DNA of 64,000 bases from Micromonospora qiuiae (GTDB lineage: Bacteria; Actinomycetota; Actinomycetes; Mycobacteriales; Micromonosporaceae). The stretch spans positions 62,001 through 126,000 of the forward strand of contig NZ_BOPC01000009.1 in assembly GCF_016863555.1 (NCBI RefSeq). The letters are read 5' to 3'. Positions 44,975 through 52,517 of this stretch are shown piece after piece. A model generated the notes under the pieces. It made no database searches and was not told the DNA's origin. It saw nothing but the letters and a program-made list of their open reading frames with translations. The position numbers and the translations under genes were made by a program. Positions within the stretch are counted from its first letter, which is position 1; the number at the start of each line of letters is the position of its first letter.

Positions 44975-45028
44975 GTTAGGAGGGGACCCTTTACCTACAC
45001 CAGGCGTTAATAGGGGGCCCTTCCTTAC
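44975..45028. repeat. Dimeric GGGCCC palindromic repeat, copy 3
   Basis: GTTAGGAGGGGACCC on the left and GGGGGCCCTTCCTTAC on the right flank CACCAGGCGTTAA. One core is degenerate (GGGACCC). It lies between the esterase and the next gene, 35 bases before the -10 box of the latter. Confidence 0.85.
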
Positions 45029-45075
45029 ACCGGGTCTGACCGGGCTGTCCGGGTGCGGTTGGTAACGTCCGCTAG

Positions 45076-46878
45076 GTGCCCACCTCGCCGTCCGCGCCCA
45101 CCTCGTCGCCGCGCCGCGACCGGCGCGCCGATCTGATCGTGACGTTGGTCGCCCTGGCGCTCGCCGTCTGGGTGACCAGCGGGTTGTGGCGGGACCCGAA
45201 CGGCCGCGCGATCACGGTCAACTCCAGCGATCAGGCCCTGTTCGAGTGGCTGCTGGCCTTCGGCGGCCACACGGTGAGCCACGCGCAGAACCCGTTCTTC
45301 ACGTACCTGATCAACGTCCCGGACGGGGTCAACCTCGCGGTCAACACCTCGATCACCGTGTACGCGGTGGCCTTCGCCCCGCTGACGTACCTGATCGGGC
45401 CGCCGGCCACCTTCCTGGTGGTCCTCACCCTGAACCTGGCCGCGACCGCCGTCGCCTGGTACTGGCTGCTCTCCCGGTACCTGGTCCGCAGCCGGCTCGC
45501 CGCAGCGCTCGGTGGCCTGTTCATCGGCTTCTCCCCCGGCATGGTCTCGCACGCCAACGCCCACCTGAACTGGACCGCGGGCTGGCTGGTGCCACTGCTG
45601 ATCTGGCGGCTCTTCGCGCTGCGCCGGCCGGGTCACTGGCTACGCGACGGGGTGCTGCTCGGTCTGCTCGTCGCGGTCGCCTTCTCGATCGCCGCCGAGG
45701 GCCTGTTCTTCACCGCGCTGGCGCTCGGCGTCTTCGTCGCCGTCTGGGCGCTGCACCCGGCCAACCGCGCCGAGGCCCGAGCCGTGCTGCCGTCGTTCCT
45801 GCGCGGGCTCGCGGTGACCGCGGTGGTCGCCGGAGCGCTCCTGGCGTACCCGCTCTGGCTGCACTTCGCCGGTCCGCAGCGGTTTCACGGCACCGGATTC
45901 GACGCCGTGATCCACTCCGAGGACGTCGCGGCCTACGCCGCGTACCCTCGCCGCTCGCTGGCCGGCGAGGCGGGGTTCGGCACCTCGCTGGCCCCGAACC
46001 CCACTGAGGAGAATTCCTTCTTCGGGCTGCCGCTGCTGGTGCTCGCCGTGGGCTGTTTCGTCCTGCTGTGGCGGGGTGGCGACCCGCGCCGCCGGTCCAC
46101 CCTGTGGGCGCTGGGCGTCCTCGGGGTGGCCTTCACCGCGCTCTCCTTCGGGCCGGTGGCCAAGGTCGACGGCCGGCGGACCGACCTGCCGATGCCGTTC
46201 GACCTGCTCGGGCACCTGCCGGTGGTGAACGCCGCGCTGCCCGCCCGGCTCGCGCTGGTGGTGACCCCGGTGATCGGCCTGCTGCTCGCGTACGCCGTGG
46301 ACCAGCTTCGCCGGCGACCACCGCGCCGGGCGGCGGTGGTGGCCTGGGCGGTCGGCTTCGCCGTGGCGCTGGTGCCGCTGTTCCCGACGCCGCTGCTGAC
46401 CATTCAACGCGAGCCGATCCCGCGCTTCATCACCTCCGGCGTGTGGCGGCAGTACGTCTCCCCGGGCGGCACGCTGACCCCGGCGCCGCTGGCCCTGGAC
46501 GTCTACCCCGACGGGCAGCGCTGGCAGGCGTACGCGCTGGCGAACCGGCAGGGTGAGTTCGCCATCCCGTCCGGCTTCTTCCTCGGCCCCGGCGGCCCGG
46601 AGGGGCGGGGACGGATCGGACCGGTACCGCGTCCCTTCGGCGCGCTGCTGGACCAGGCCGCCCGCACCGGCCTGCCGCCGATCGTCACCGAAGGCACCCA
46701 CGAGGAGGTCCAGGCCGACCTGGCGCACTGGCGGATCGAGACGGTGGTGCTCGCCGACGAGATGCACGGCGCCAAATGGCCGGTCGACGAGGAGGCCGTC
46801 CGGCGGACGTTGACCATGCTGCTCGGCGAACCGCAGCGGGTCGAGGACGTCTGGCTCTGGCGGGTCCGACAGGACTGA
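45076..46878 (+). CDS. Polytopic membrane protein, GT-C glycosyltransferase-like
   Basis: A 600-residue protein with about eleven transmembrane helices in residues 20-430 and a soluble C-terminal domain. The first loop has NSSDQALFEWLLAFGGHTVS, an acidic motif positioned like the catalytic Asp of GT-C enzymes that use lipid-linked sugars. GFSPGMVSHANAHLNWTAGW recalls the same fold. The acceptor is unknown. TAACGT (45063-45068) seven bases before GTG suggests leaderless mRNA. Confidence 0.7.
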   Translation: MPTSPSAPTSSPRRDRRADLIVTLVALALAVWVTSGLWRDPNGRAITVNSSDQALFEWLLAFGGHTVSHAQNPFFTYLINVPDGVNLAVNTSITVYAVAFAPLTYLIGPPATFLVVLTLNLAATAVAWYWLLSRYLVRSRLAAALGGLFIGFSPGMVSHANAHLNWTAGWLVPLLIWRLFALRRPGHWLRDGVLLGLLVAVAFSIAAEGLFFTALALGVFVAVWALHPANRAEARAVLPSFLRGLAVTAVVAGALLAYPLWLHFAGPQRFHGTGFDAVIHSEDVAAYAAYPRRSLAGEAGFGTSLAPNPTEENSFFGLPLLVLAVGCFVLLWRGGDPRRRSTLWALGVLGVAFTALSFGPVAKVDGRRTDLPMPFDLLGHLPVVNAALPARLALVVTPVIGLLLAYAVDQLRRRPPRRAAVVAWAVGFAVALVPLFPTPLLTIQREPIPRFITSGVWRQYVSPGGTLTPAPLALDVYPDGQRWQAYALANRQGEFAIPSGFFLGPGGPEGRGRIGPVPRPFGALLDQAARTGLPPIVTEGTHEEVQADLAHWRIETVVLADEMHGAKWPVDEEAVRRTLTMLLGEPQRVEDVWLWRVRQD

Positions 46879-46956
46879 GTCGACGGGCCGGGAAACGTGC
46901 GTCCGTGAGCCGACTCACCGCCGGTGACCGGCGGGTACGGGTCTAGGCTGGATCGC

Positions 46957-47598
46957 GTGACCGCGACGACTTCCGGCCTGACGGCCGTGCACGCCGGTGT
47001 CCTCGACTACAGCGCTGCCTGGGACGAGCAGCGCCGCCTGCATGAGGCGGTGGTTTCCGGCGAGCGCGGCGACACCGTGCTGTTGCTGGAGCACCCGAGT
47101 GTCTACACCGCCGGCAAGCGCACCGAGCCGTGGGACCGACCGGTCGACGGCACCCCGGTGATCGACGTCGACCGCGGCGGCAAGATCACCTGGCATGGTC
47201 CGGGGCAGTTGGTCGGGTACCCGATCCTGCGTCTGCCCGACCCGGTCGACGTGGTCGCATATGTGCGGCGGGTCGAGCAGCTGCTGATCGACGTGTGCGC
47301 CGAGTTCGGCCTGGCAGCGGGCCGGATCGAGGGACGCAGCGGGGTCTGGGTCCCGGCCGACGACCGGGGGCCGGCCCGCAAGGTGGCCGCCATCGGCATC
47401 CGGGTCGCCCGCGAGGTCACTCTGCACGGTTTCTCCATCAACTGCGACTGCGACCTGACGTACTTCGACCGGATCGTGCCCTGCGGCATCCGCGACGCCG
47501 GAGTCACCTCGCTCACCGCCGAGCTGGGCCGCCCGATCACCGTCGCCGACGTTCTCCCGGTCGTCGATCGCCACCTCTCCACCCTTCTCGCGCCCTGA
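46957..47598 (+). CDS. lipB: Octanoyltransferase
   Basis: A 213-residue LipB that moves octanoyl groups from acyl carrier protein to lipoyl domains. The catalytic pair is Lys142 (RKVAAIGIR) and Cys176 ([14 protein letters not shown]); [10 protein letters not shown] and [16 protein letters not shown] are conserved. Targets in the window are SucB and, via GcvH, the glycine cleavage system. TAGGCT (46944-46949) seven bases before GTG suggests leaderless mRNA. In mycobacteria lipB and lipA are adjacent; here 3.8 kb intervene. Confidence 0.95.
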   Translation: MTATTSGLTAVHAGVLDYSAAWDEQRRLHEAVVSGERGDTVLLLEHPSVYTAGKRTEPWDRPVDGTPVIDVDRGGKITWHGPGQLVGYPILRLPDPVDVVAYVRRVEQLLIDVCAEFGLAAGRIEGRSGVWVPADDRGPARKVAAIGIRVAREVTLHGFSINCDCDLTYFDRIVPCGIRDAGVTSLTAELGRPITVADVLPVVDRHLSTLLAP

Positions 47599-47637
47599 CC
47601 GGGCGACCAACCGCGACCCGCCGCCGCACGCGGGGTC

Positions 47638-47681
47638 TTGAGCGATCGCTTAAACGTGGGTACGGTTGAGCAGTCGCTCAA
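47638..47681. promoter_or_regulatory. Promoter with two TetR-type operators
   Basis: TTGAGCGATCGCTTAA (47638-47653) and TTGAGCAGTCGCTCAA (47666-47681) share TTGAGC arms and are 28 bases apart. TTGAGC (47638-47643) and TACGGT (47661-47666) with a 17-base spacer form a good promoter between them. The operon they control ends with a TetR gene (49086), the likely repressor. Confidence 0.8.
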
Positions 47682-47696
47682 ACAACGGGGGTTGAC

Positions 47697-48401
47697 GTGC
47701 GGCCGATCTATGTCGAGACACTCATCGACGCACCGATCGAGCAGGTCTGGTGGGCGACCCAGCAGCCCGGGGAGCACCGCCGGTGGGATGTGCGCTTCAG
47801 CCGGATCGACCCGGTGCCGGGCAGCGCGCCCGCCCGGTTCCGGTACGCCACCAGGGTGTTTCCCGGGCTCACGGTGGCCGGCTGGGGCGTACACGCCGGG
47901 GAACGCCACCGCCCCGACGGCACCCGCACCTCGGCGCTGCGGTTCGGCTCGGACGATCGGCGTTCGCTGATCGCCGTCGGCTCGGGGTACTGGCGCTACC
48001 GGCCGGGGCCGCACGGCGTCCGATTCCTGACCGGATACTCGTACACCCTTCGCTGGGGTCGACTGGGCCGGCTCGCGGACCTCGGCTTCCGACCCCTCTT
48101 CGGTTGGGCCACCGCGTGGTCGTTCGACCGGCTGCGGATCTGGCTGACCCGAGGCGTGTCGCCGGAGCGCGCCCGGGCCAACGCCGTCCGGGAGGTTCTC
48201 CTCCGGCTGACCGCGGTGGCCACCGCCACCCTGGCGGCCGCCGCCGTGAACCGGGCAGCGGCCACGGTCGCGCTGGTCGTCGTCGCGCTGGCCGCCTGGC
48301 TACTGCCCCCACACCCGCACACCCCGGCCGCCCGGCGGTGCCGACGCCGCCCGCCGGACCGGCTCGCCGCCCGGCCACCCACCCTTCTGGAGCGCCTGTG
48401 A
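47697..48401 (+). CDS. SRPBCC-family protein with membrane tail
   Basis: A 234-residue protein. Residues 1-150 match the polyketide cyclase/START-like SRPBCC fold (YVETLIDAPIEQVWWATQQPGEHRRWD), which binds hydrophobic ligands. Residues about 180-205 (AAVNRAAATVALVVVALAAWLL) could be a membrane helix followed by a basic tail. GTG 47697 is preceded by GGGGG. First gene of a TetR-controlled three-gene operon; overlaps the next gene (GTGA). Confidence 0.82.
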   Translation: MRPIYVETLIDAPIEQVWWATQQPGEHRRWDVRFSRIDPVPGSAPARFRYATRVFPGLTVAGWGVHAGERHRPDGTRTSALRFGSDDRRSLIAVGSGYWRYRPGPHGVRFLTGYSYTLRWGRLGRLADLGFRPLFGWATAWSFDRLRIWLTRGVSPERARANAVREVLLRLTAVATATLAAAAVNRAAATVALVVVALAAWLLPPHPHTPAARRCRRRPPDRLAARPPTLLERL

Positions 48402-49072
48402 CCTCCGTCTTCCAGCACGCCCTCGGCGCCGACTTCGACCGCCTGCACCCGCAACTGCGCCGTCGCTTCGCGGTCGACGGCGAGTCCGACCTCGGCTGCG
48501 TCGGCACCGGGGTGATGGACCGGGTCTGGCGGGGCGCCGCCTTCACCGGCCCGTTCCTGCGCCTCGGCGTCCTGCGGCACATCCTGTTTCCGGAGACCGG
48601 CCGGCAGATCCCCTTCACCATCGAGAACTACGCCTACACCGACTCGTACGGCCGCCCGACGCTGACCTTCGTACGCACCTTCCAGGTCGCCCCGCACCGA
48701 CGACGGCGCTTCGATGCCACGATGGTGTGGAGCGCCCGCCGGGGCGTCCTGGTCGACTATCTCGGCACCCACCAACACCTGGCGGTCGACCTGCACGTGG
48801 CCGTCGACTCCGCCGGTGCGCTGACCATCCGCAGCGGCCTCCAGCGCTTCCCGAACGGGCTGCCCTGTCCCGGTCTGCTCACCGGCGAGGCGCGGCTACG
48901 AGAGTGGTACGACCAGCGGGCCGACCGGTTCCGCATCGAGGTCCGGGTGGTCAACCGCCGGTTCGGCCCGCTGTTCGGCTACACGGGCAGCTTCATGACC
49001 CGCTACGTCGAGCCGGACCGGGCACCGGTGCCGGCCGCCGTCCGGCCGCTGCGGGAGAATCCCCGGGAGTAG
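48398..49072 (+). CDS. DUF4166 protein
   Basis: A 224-residue protein matching DUF4166 (FQHALGADFDRLHPQLRRRF, ENYAYTDSYGRPTLTFVRTF, DYLGTHQHLAVDLHVAV). In other bacteria this domain is fused to saccharopine dehydrogenase-like or SRPBCC proteins; its role is unknown. Pairing with the SRPBCC gene suggests both act on the same hydrophobic substrate. It overlaps the preceding stop by four bases. Confidence 0.85.
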   Translation: MTSVFQHALGADFDRLHPQLRRRFAVDGESDLGCVGTGVMDRVWRGAAFTGPFLRLGVLRHILFPETGRQIPFTIENYAYTDSYGRPTLTFVRTFQVAPHRRRRFDATMVWSARRGVLVDYLGTHQHLAVDLHVAVDSAGALTIRSGLQRFPNGLPCPGLLTGEARLREWYDQRADRFRIEVRVVNRRFGPLFGYTGSFMTRYVEPDRAPVPAAVRPLRENPRE

Positions 49073-49085
49073 ACGAGGGGATTCC

Positions 49086-49703
49086 ATGGCCACCCGGGAG
49101 AAGCTGATCGACGGCGCCCTCGCCGCGATCCGTGAGCACGGCATCGCCGGCGTGTCGGCGCGTACCATCGCCGCCGCGGCGGGAGTCAACCAGGCCCTGG
49201 TCTTCTACCACTTCGGCAGCGTGGACGACCTGCTGGCCGAGGCCTGCCGGAGCGCGACGGTCGCCCGGGTGGCGGTGTACCGCGCGCGCTTCGCCGAGGT
49301 CCGGTCCCTGCGGGAACTGCTCGACCTCGGGCGTGCCCTGCACCAGCAGGAACGGGCCGAGGGCAATCTCGCGGTGCTGGCCCAGTTGCTGGCCGGCGCA
49401 CAGAGCGATCCCAAGCTCGCCGAGTCCACCGCGGCGGCGCTGCGGCTCTGGACGGTGGAGATCGAGGCCGTGCTGCACCGGCTGCTCGACGGCTCACCGG
49501 TCGCCCCGGTCGCCGACCCGGCCGGGCTGGCCCGGGCCGTCTCCGCCGCCTTCGTCGGCTTGGAACTCTACGACGGCGTCGACCCGGCCGGCGCGCGGTC
49601 CGCCTTCGACGCGCTGGAACGCCTCGCCATCCTGGTCGAGGTGCTCGACGACCTCGGCCCCCTCGCCCGCCGCGCCGTACAGGCGAAACTCCGCAAGGTC
49701 TAG
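49086..49703 (+). CDS. TetR-family regulator
   Basis: A 205-residue repressor. The DNA-binding domain is residues 1-50 (LIDGALAAIREHGIAGVSA, IAAAAGVNQALVFYHFGSVDDLL). The rest is the ligand domain. It closes the SRPBCC-DUF4166 operon and probably represses it through the two TTGAGC operators at 47638-47681. ATG 49086 follows GAGGGGATTCC. Its TAG shares the CTAG at 49700-49703 with the stop of the convergent aspS gene. Confidence 0.9.
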   Translation: MATREKLIDGALAAIREHGIAGVSARTIAAAAGVNQALVFYHFGSVDDLLAEACRSATVARVAVYRARFAEVRSLRELLDLGRALHQQERAEGNLAVLAQLLAGAQSDPKLAESTAAALRLWTVEIEAVLHRLLDGSPVAPVADPAGLARAVSAAFVGLELYDGVDPAGARSAFDALERLAILVEVLDDLGPLARRAVQAKLRKV

Positions 49704-50986
49704 GGGGTCAGGCGGTGCAGGTCGCGGGGGAAGGCGGTGACCTCGCGGATGTTGGCGGCGCCGACCAGTCGGGCCACGAAACGTTCCAGGCCGATGGCGA
49801 AGCCGCCGTGCGGGGGCAGGCCGTGCCGGAAGGCGTCGACATAACCGGCGTACGGCTCGACCGGCTCGCCGCGAGCGGCGAGGGCAGCCAGGTAGTCGCT
49901 GTGCCGGTGCAGCCGCTGCCCGCCGGTCACCAGTTCCAGTCCCCGGAACAGCAGGTCGAATCCGTTCGAGTGGCCCGGCCGGGCCGGGTCGGGGTGGGTG
50001 TAGAAGGGTCGCTTCGCCATCGGGTACCCGGTGACGAAGACGAACTCCGACCCGTGTTCGCGCCGGGCCCACTCCCCCAGCGCGCGTTCGTGCGCCGGGG
50101 CCAGGTCCACTTCCTCGGCAGGAGCGCCGGCGATCCGCAGCGCCTCGGTGAAGTGCACGGCCGGGATCTGCGCGGGCATCGCCGGCAGCTCCACGCCGAG
50201 GGTGGCCAGCGCGGCGGCGGCCCGCTCGCCGACGGTGTCGAGCATCCCGGCGATGGTGTCCCGCAGCACCGCCATCACGTCCCGGTGGTCGGTGACGAAG
50301 CCCAGTTCGGCATCGAGCGAGGTGTACTGCGCCAGGTGCCGTACGGTGTCGTGCGGCTCGGCCCGGAACACCGGCCCGACCTCGTAGACCCGCTCGAAGA
50401 CGCCGACCATGAGCTGCTTGTAGAACTGCGGCGACTGAGCCAGGTACGCCGGCCGGCCGAACCAGTCCAGCGCGAACACGTTCGCCCCGCTCTCCGTGGA
50501 CGAGGCGACCACCTTCGGCGTGTGGATCTCGACGAACCGCCGGGCGTCGAGCGCGGCCCGGAAGCCGGCCACCGCCGCCGCCGAGATCCGCAACGCGGCC
50601 GACCGGGTCGGGTGTCGCAGCGCGACGGGCGCGTTGTCGAGCTGAGTGGGCAGGGTGGCGGTCAGTGCCGGCCGGTACAGGTCGAACGGGGGCGGTACGG
50701 CGGGCGGGCCGAGCGGACGTACCGCCGGGTCGGTCAGCTCGACCCCGGCGGGCGCGGTGGCGTTGGCAACCACCGTGCCGACGACCTCGACGACGGTCTC
50801 TTCGGACAGCGCCTCGACGGTGGCGCGTACCGCCGGGTCGGTGACCACGACCTGGGCAAGGCCGGCGGCGTCCCGGACGATCAGGAAGGCCACCGACTTG
50901 AGCAGTCGGCGGCGGTGCACCCAGCCCGCGATGCGGACGGGGTCACCGATGTGCGGGGTGAGCTGGTCGGACAGGATGCGTTGCAC
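49700..50986 (-). CDS. aspS: Archaeal-type aspartyl-tRNA synthetase
   Basis: A 428-residue class II synthetase of the short archaeal/AspRS2 type, without the bacterial GAD insertion. OB-fold anticodon domain residues 10-100 (VRIAGWVHRRRLLKSVAFL); catalytic core with FVEIHTPKVVASSTESGANVF, motif 2 FRAEPHDTVRHLAQYTSLDAE and motif 3 GFAIGLERFVARLVG. Enzymes of this type often charge both tRNA-Asp and tRNA-Asn and feed the amidotransferase route. Actinobacteria normally have a bacterial AspRS as well, so this may be a second copy. GTG 50986 follows GAGGAG. A T-box-like leader precedes it. Confidence 0.88.
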   Translation of the reverse strand: MQRILSDQLTPHIGDPVRIAGWVHRRRLLKSVAFLIVRDAAGLAQVVVTDPAVRATVEALSEETVVEVVGTVVANATAPAGVELTDPAVRPLGPPAVPPPFDLYRPALTATLPTQLDNAPVALRHPTRSAALRISAAAVAGFRAALDARRFVEIHTPKVVASSTESGANVFALDWFGRPAYLAQSPQFYKQLMVGVFERVYEVGPVFRAEPHDTVRHLAQYTSLDAELGFVTDHRDVMAVLRDTIAGMLDTVGERAAAALATLGVELPAMPAQIPAVHFTEALRIAGAPAEEVDLAPAHERALGEWARREHGSEFVFVTGYPMAKRPFYTHPDPARPGHSNGFDLLFRGLELVTGGQRLHRHSDYLAALAARGEPVEPYAGYVDAFRHGLPPHGGFAIGLERFVARLVGAANIREVTAFPRDLHRLTP

Positions 50987-51180
50987 AGCAGGCTGCTCCT
51001 CGGTCGATCGCAACGCCTTCGCCACCCTCGGGTGGTGAAGCGTCGCCTCAGCCCCGGGGAGGTGTGGGCGAGCGGGAACCTCGCGGTGCCACCACACCTT
51101 CGCCCCCGCCTGGGCGGGAGCCTCGTTCGTCGCCTTTTCACCGGGGCCAGCCGGGCGGGCTCTACTGGGCGCGCAGTGTT
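50987..51180 (-). promoter_or_regulatory. Probable T-box leader of aspS
   Basis: On the minus strand, AGGTGTGG (51099-51092) pairs with CCACACC (51067-51061) around a bulge TGGTGGCACCGCGAGG, a close match to the T-box antiterminator consensus. The bulge base after UGG is C, which fits tRNAs with discriminator G73, as tRNA-Asp and tRNA-Asn have. A 17-base near-perfect hairpin (51046-51010) follows and may be the terminator or the sequestering stem. GACGAACGAGG precedes the motif. Stem I and its specifier codon could not be assigned with confidence. Confidence 0.68.
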
Positions 51181-51231
51181 AAGAAGGGGCCCCTGCTCTA
51201 CTGCAGGCGTTAAAAGGGGGCCCTTCCTTTC
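51178..51231. repeat. Dimeric GGGCCC palindromic repeat, copy 4
   Basis: GTTAAGAAGGGGCCCC on the left and GGGGGCCCTTCCTTTC on the right flank TGCAGGCGTTAA. It lies between divergent aspS and lipA, directly upstream of the T-box leader, so here it is not at a gene end. Confidence 0.88.
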
Positions 51232-51374
51232 ACCGAAACGCTGTTCTTCCCGCCGCTCACCGCCGCTGCGTTACGCATTTTCGCCGCCCCTGGTGTCCGG
51301 TGTCACAGGGTTTTTCGGGTGACGGCGGTCGCCCGCAGTTCATCGACCGTGGCCGTGCGACGTAGGCTCGTTTT

Positions 51375-52358
51375 GTGACGATCGAGCACTCCGCGCTGAC
51401 GACCGGCCCGGCCGCGCGTACCGCGACGCCCGCCCCCGAGGGGCGGCGGCTGCTGCGGATCGAGGCGCGCAACGCCGAGACGCCGATCGAGCGCAAGCCG
51501 CCGTGGATCAAGGTCAAGGCCAAGATGGGCCCGGAGTACACCCAGCTGCGCGGGCTGGTCGCCCGCGAAGGGTTGCACACCGTGTGCCAGGAGGCCGGCT
51601 GCCCCAACATCTACGAGTGCTGGGAGGACCGCGAGGCCACCTTCCTCATCGGCGGAGACCAGTGCACCCGTCGCTGCGACTTCTGCCAGATCGACACCGG
51701 CAAGCCGGCCGAGTTCGACGCCGACGAGCCGCGCCGCGTCGCCGAGTCGGTGGTGTCGATGGGCCTGCGGTACGCCACCATCACCGGGGTCGCCCGCGAT
51801 GATCTGCCCGACGGCGGCGCCTGGCTCTACGCCGAGACCGTCCGGCAGATCCACACCCTGCACCCCGGCTGCGGTGTCGAGCTGCTGATTCCCGACTTCA
51901 ACGCCGTGCCCGAGCAGCTCGCCGAGGTCTTCGGCGCCCGCCCGGAGGTGCTGGCGCACAACGTCGAGACGGTGCCGCGGATCTTCAAGCGGATCCGGCC
52001 GGCGTTCCGCTACGAGCGTTCGCTGGACGTCATCCGGCAGGCCCGCGACGCCGGCCTGGTCACCAAGAGCAACCTGATCCTGGGCTTGGGCGAGGAGCGC
52101 GCCGAGATCTCCCAGGCGCTGCGCGACCTGCACGCGGCCGGCTGTGAACTGATCACGATCACGCAGTACCTTCGCCCCTCCCCCCGGCACCACCCCGTCG
52201 AGCGCTGGGTCAAGCCGGAGGAGTTCGTCGAGCTGAGTGCCGAGGCCGAGGAGATCGGCTTCGCCGGGGTGCTGAGCGGGCCGCTGGTGCGCTCGTCGTA
52301 CCGTGCCGGCCGCCTCTACCAGCAGGCCCTGGCCGCCCGCAAACCCGCTGTCTCCTGA
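51375..52358 (+). CDS. lipA: Lipoyl synthase
   Basis: A 327-residue radical SAM enzyme that inserts two sulfurs into octanoyl-lysine. Auxiliary cluster Cys71, Cys76 and Cys82 ([13 protein letters not shown]) and radical SAM cluster Cys97, Cys101 and Cys104 (CTRRCDFC) are all present; the conserved Ser of RSSYRAG is near the end. TAGGCT (51363-51368) six bases before GTG suggests leaderless mRNA. ErpA in this window could repair its clusters. Confidence 0.95.
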   Translation: MTIEHSALTTGPAARTATPAPEGRRLLRIEARNAETPIERKPPWIKVKAKMGPEYTQLRGLVAREGLHTVCQEAGCPNIYECWEDREATFLIGGDQCTRRCDFCQIDTGKPAEFDADEPRRVAESVVSMGLRYATITGVARDDLPDGGAWLYAETVRQIHTLHPGCGVELLIPDFNAVPEQLAEVFGARPEVLAHNVETVPRIFKRIRPAFRYERSLDVIRQARDAGLVTKSNLILGLGEERAEISQALRDLHAAGCELITITQYLRPSPRHHPVERWVKPEEFVELSAEAEEIGFAGVLSGPLVRSSYRAGRLYQQALAARKPAVS

Positions 52359-52410
52359 CCTCCGCCGCCCTCGCCCCGCCCCGCCCTCGCCCCGCCCCGA
52401 CGTGCCCGGC

Positions 52411-52477
52411 GATCATGCACTTGTGGTCGCCGCTCTGCGGCTTTCGTCGCTCATGCGGCGACAGAAAGTGCAAGATC
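52411..52477. repeat. A-type palindrome after lipA
   Basis: GATCATGCACTT (52411-52422) pairs, with one mismatch, with AAGTGCAAGATC (52466-52477); GGTCGCCG and CGGCGAC extend the stem inward. It is a single A-type unit of the element seen at 1748 and 30502, between the convergent lipA and LuxR genes. Confidence 0.8.
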
Positions 52478-52517
52478 GCGGACGCGGAGGTTGGTGGCTG
52501 GGGCGGTGCGGCCGGGG

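Noticed and set aside
45640..46767. Long His/Arg/Gln-rich antisense frame opposite the membrane glycosyltransferase-like gene
   Set aside because: Shadow of a well-supported polytopic membrane protein; no ribosome site.
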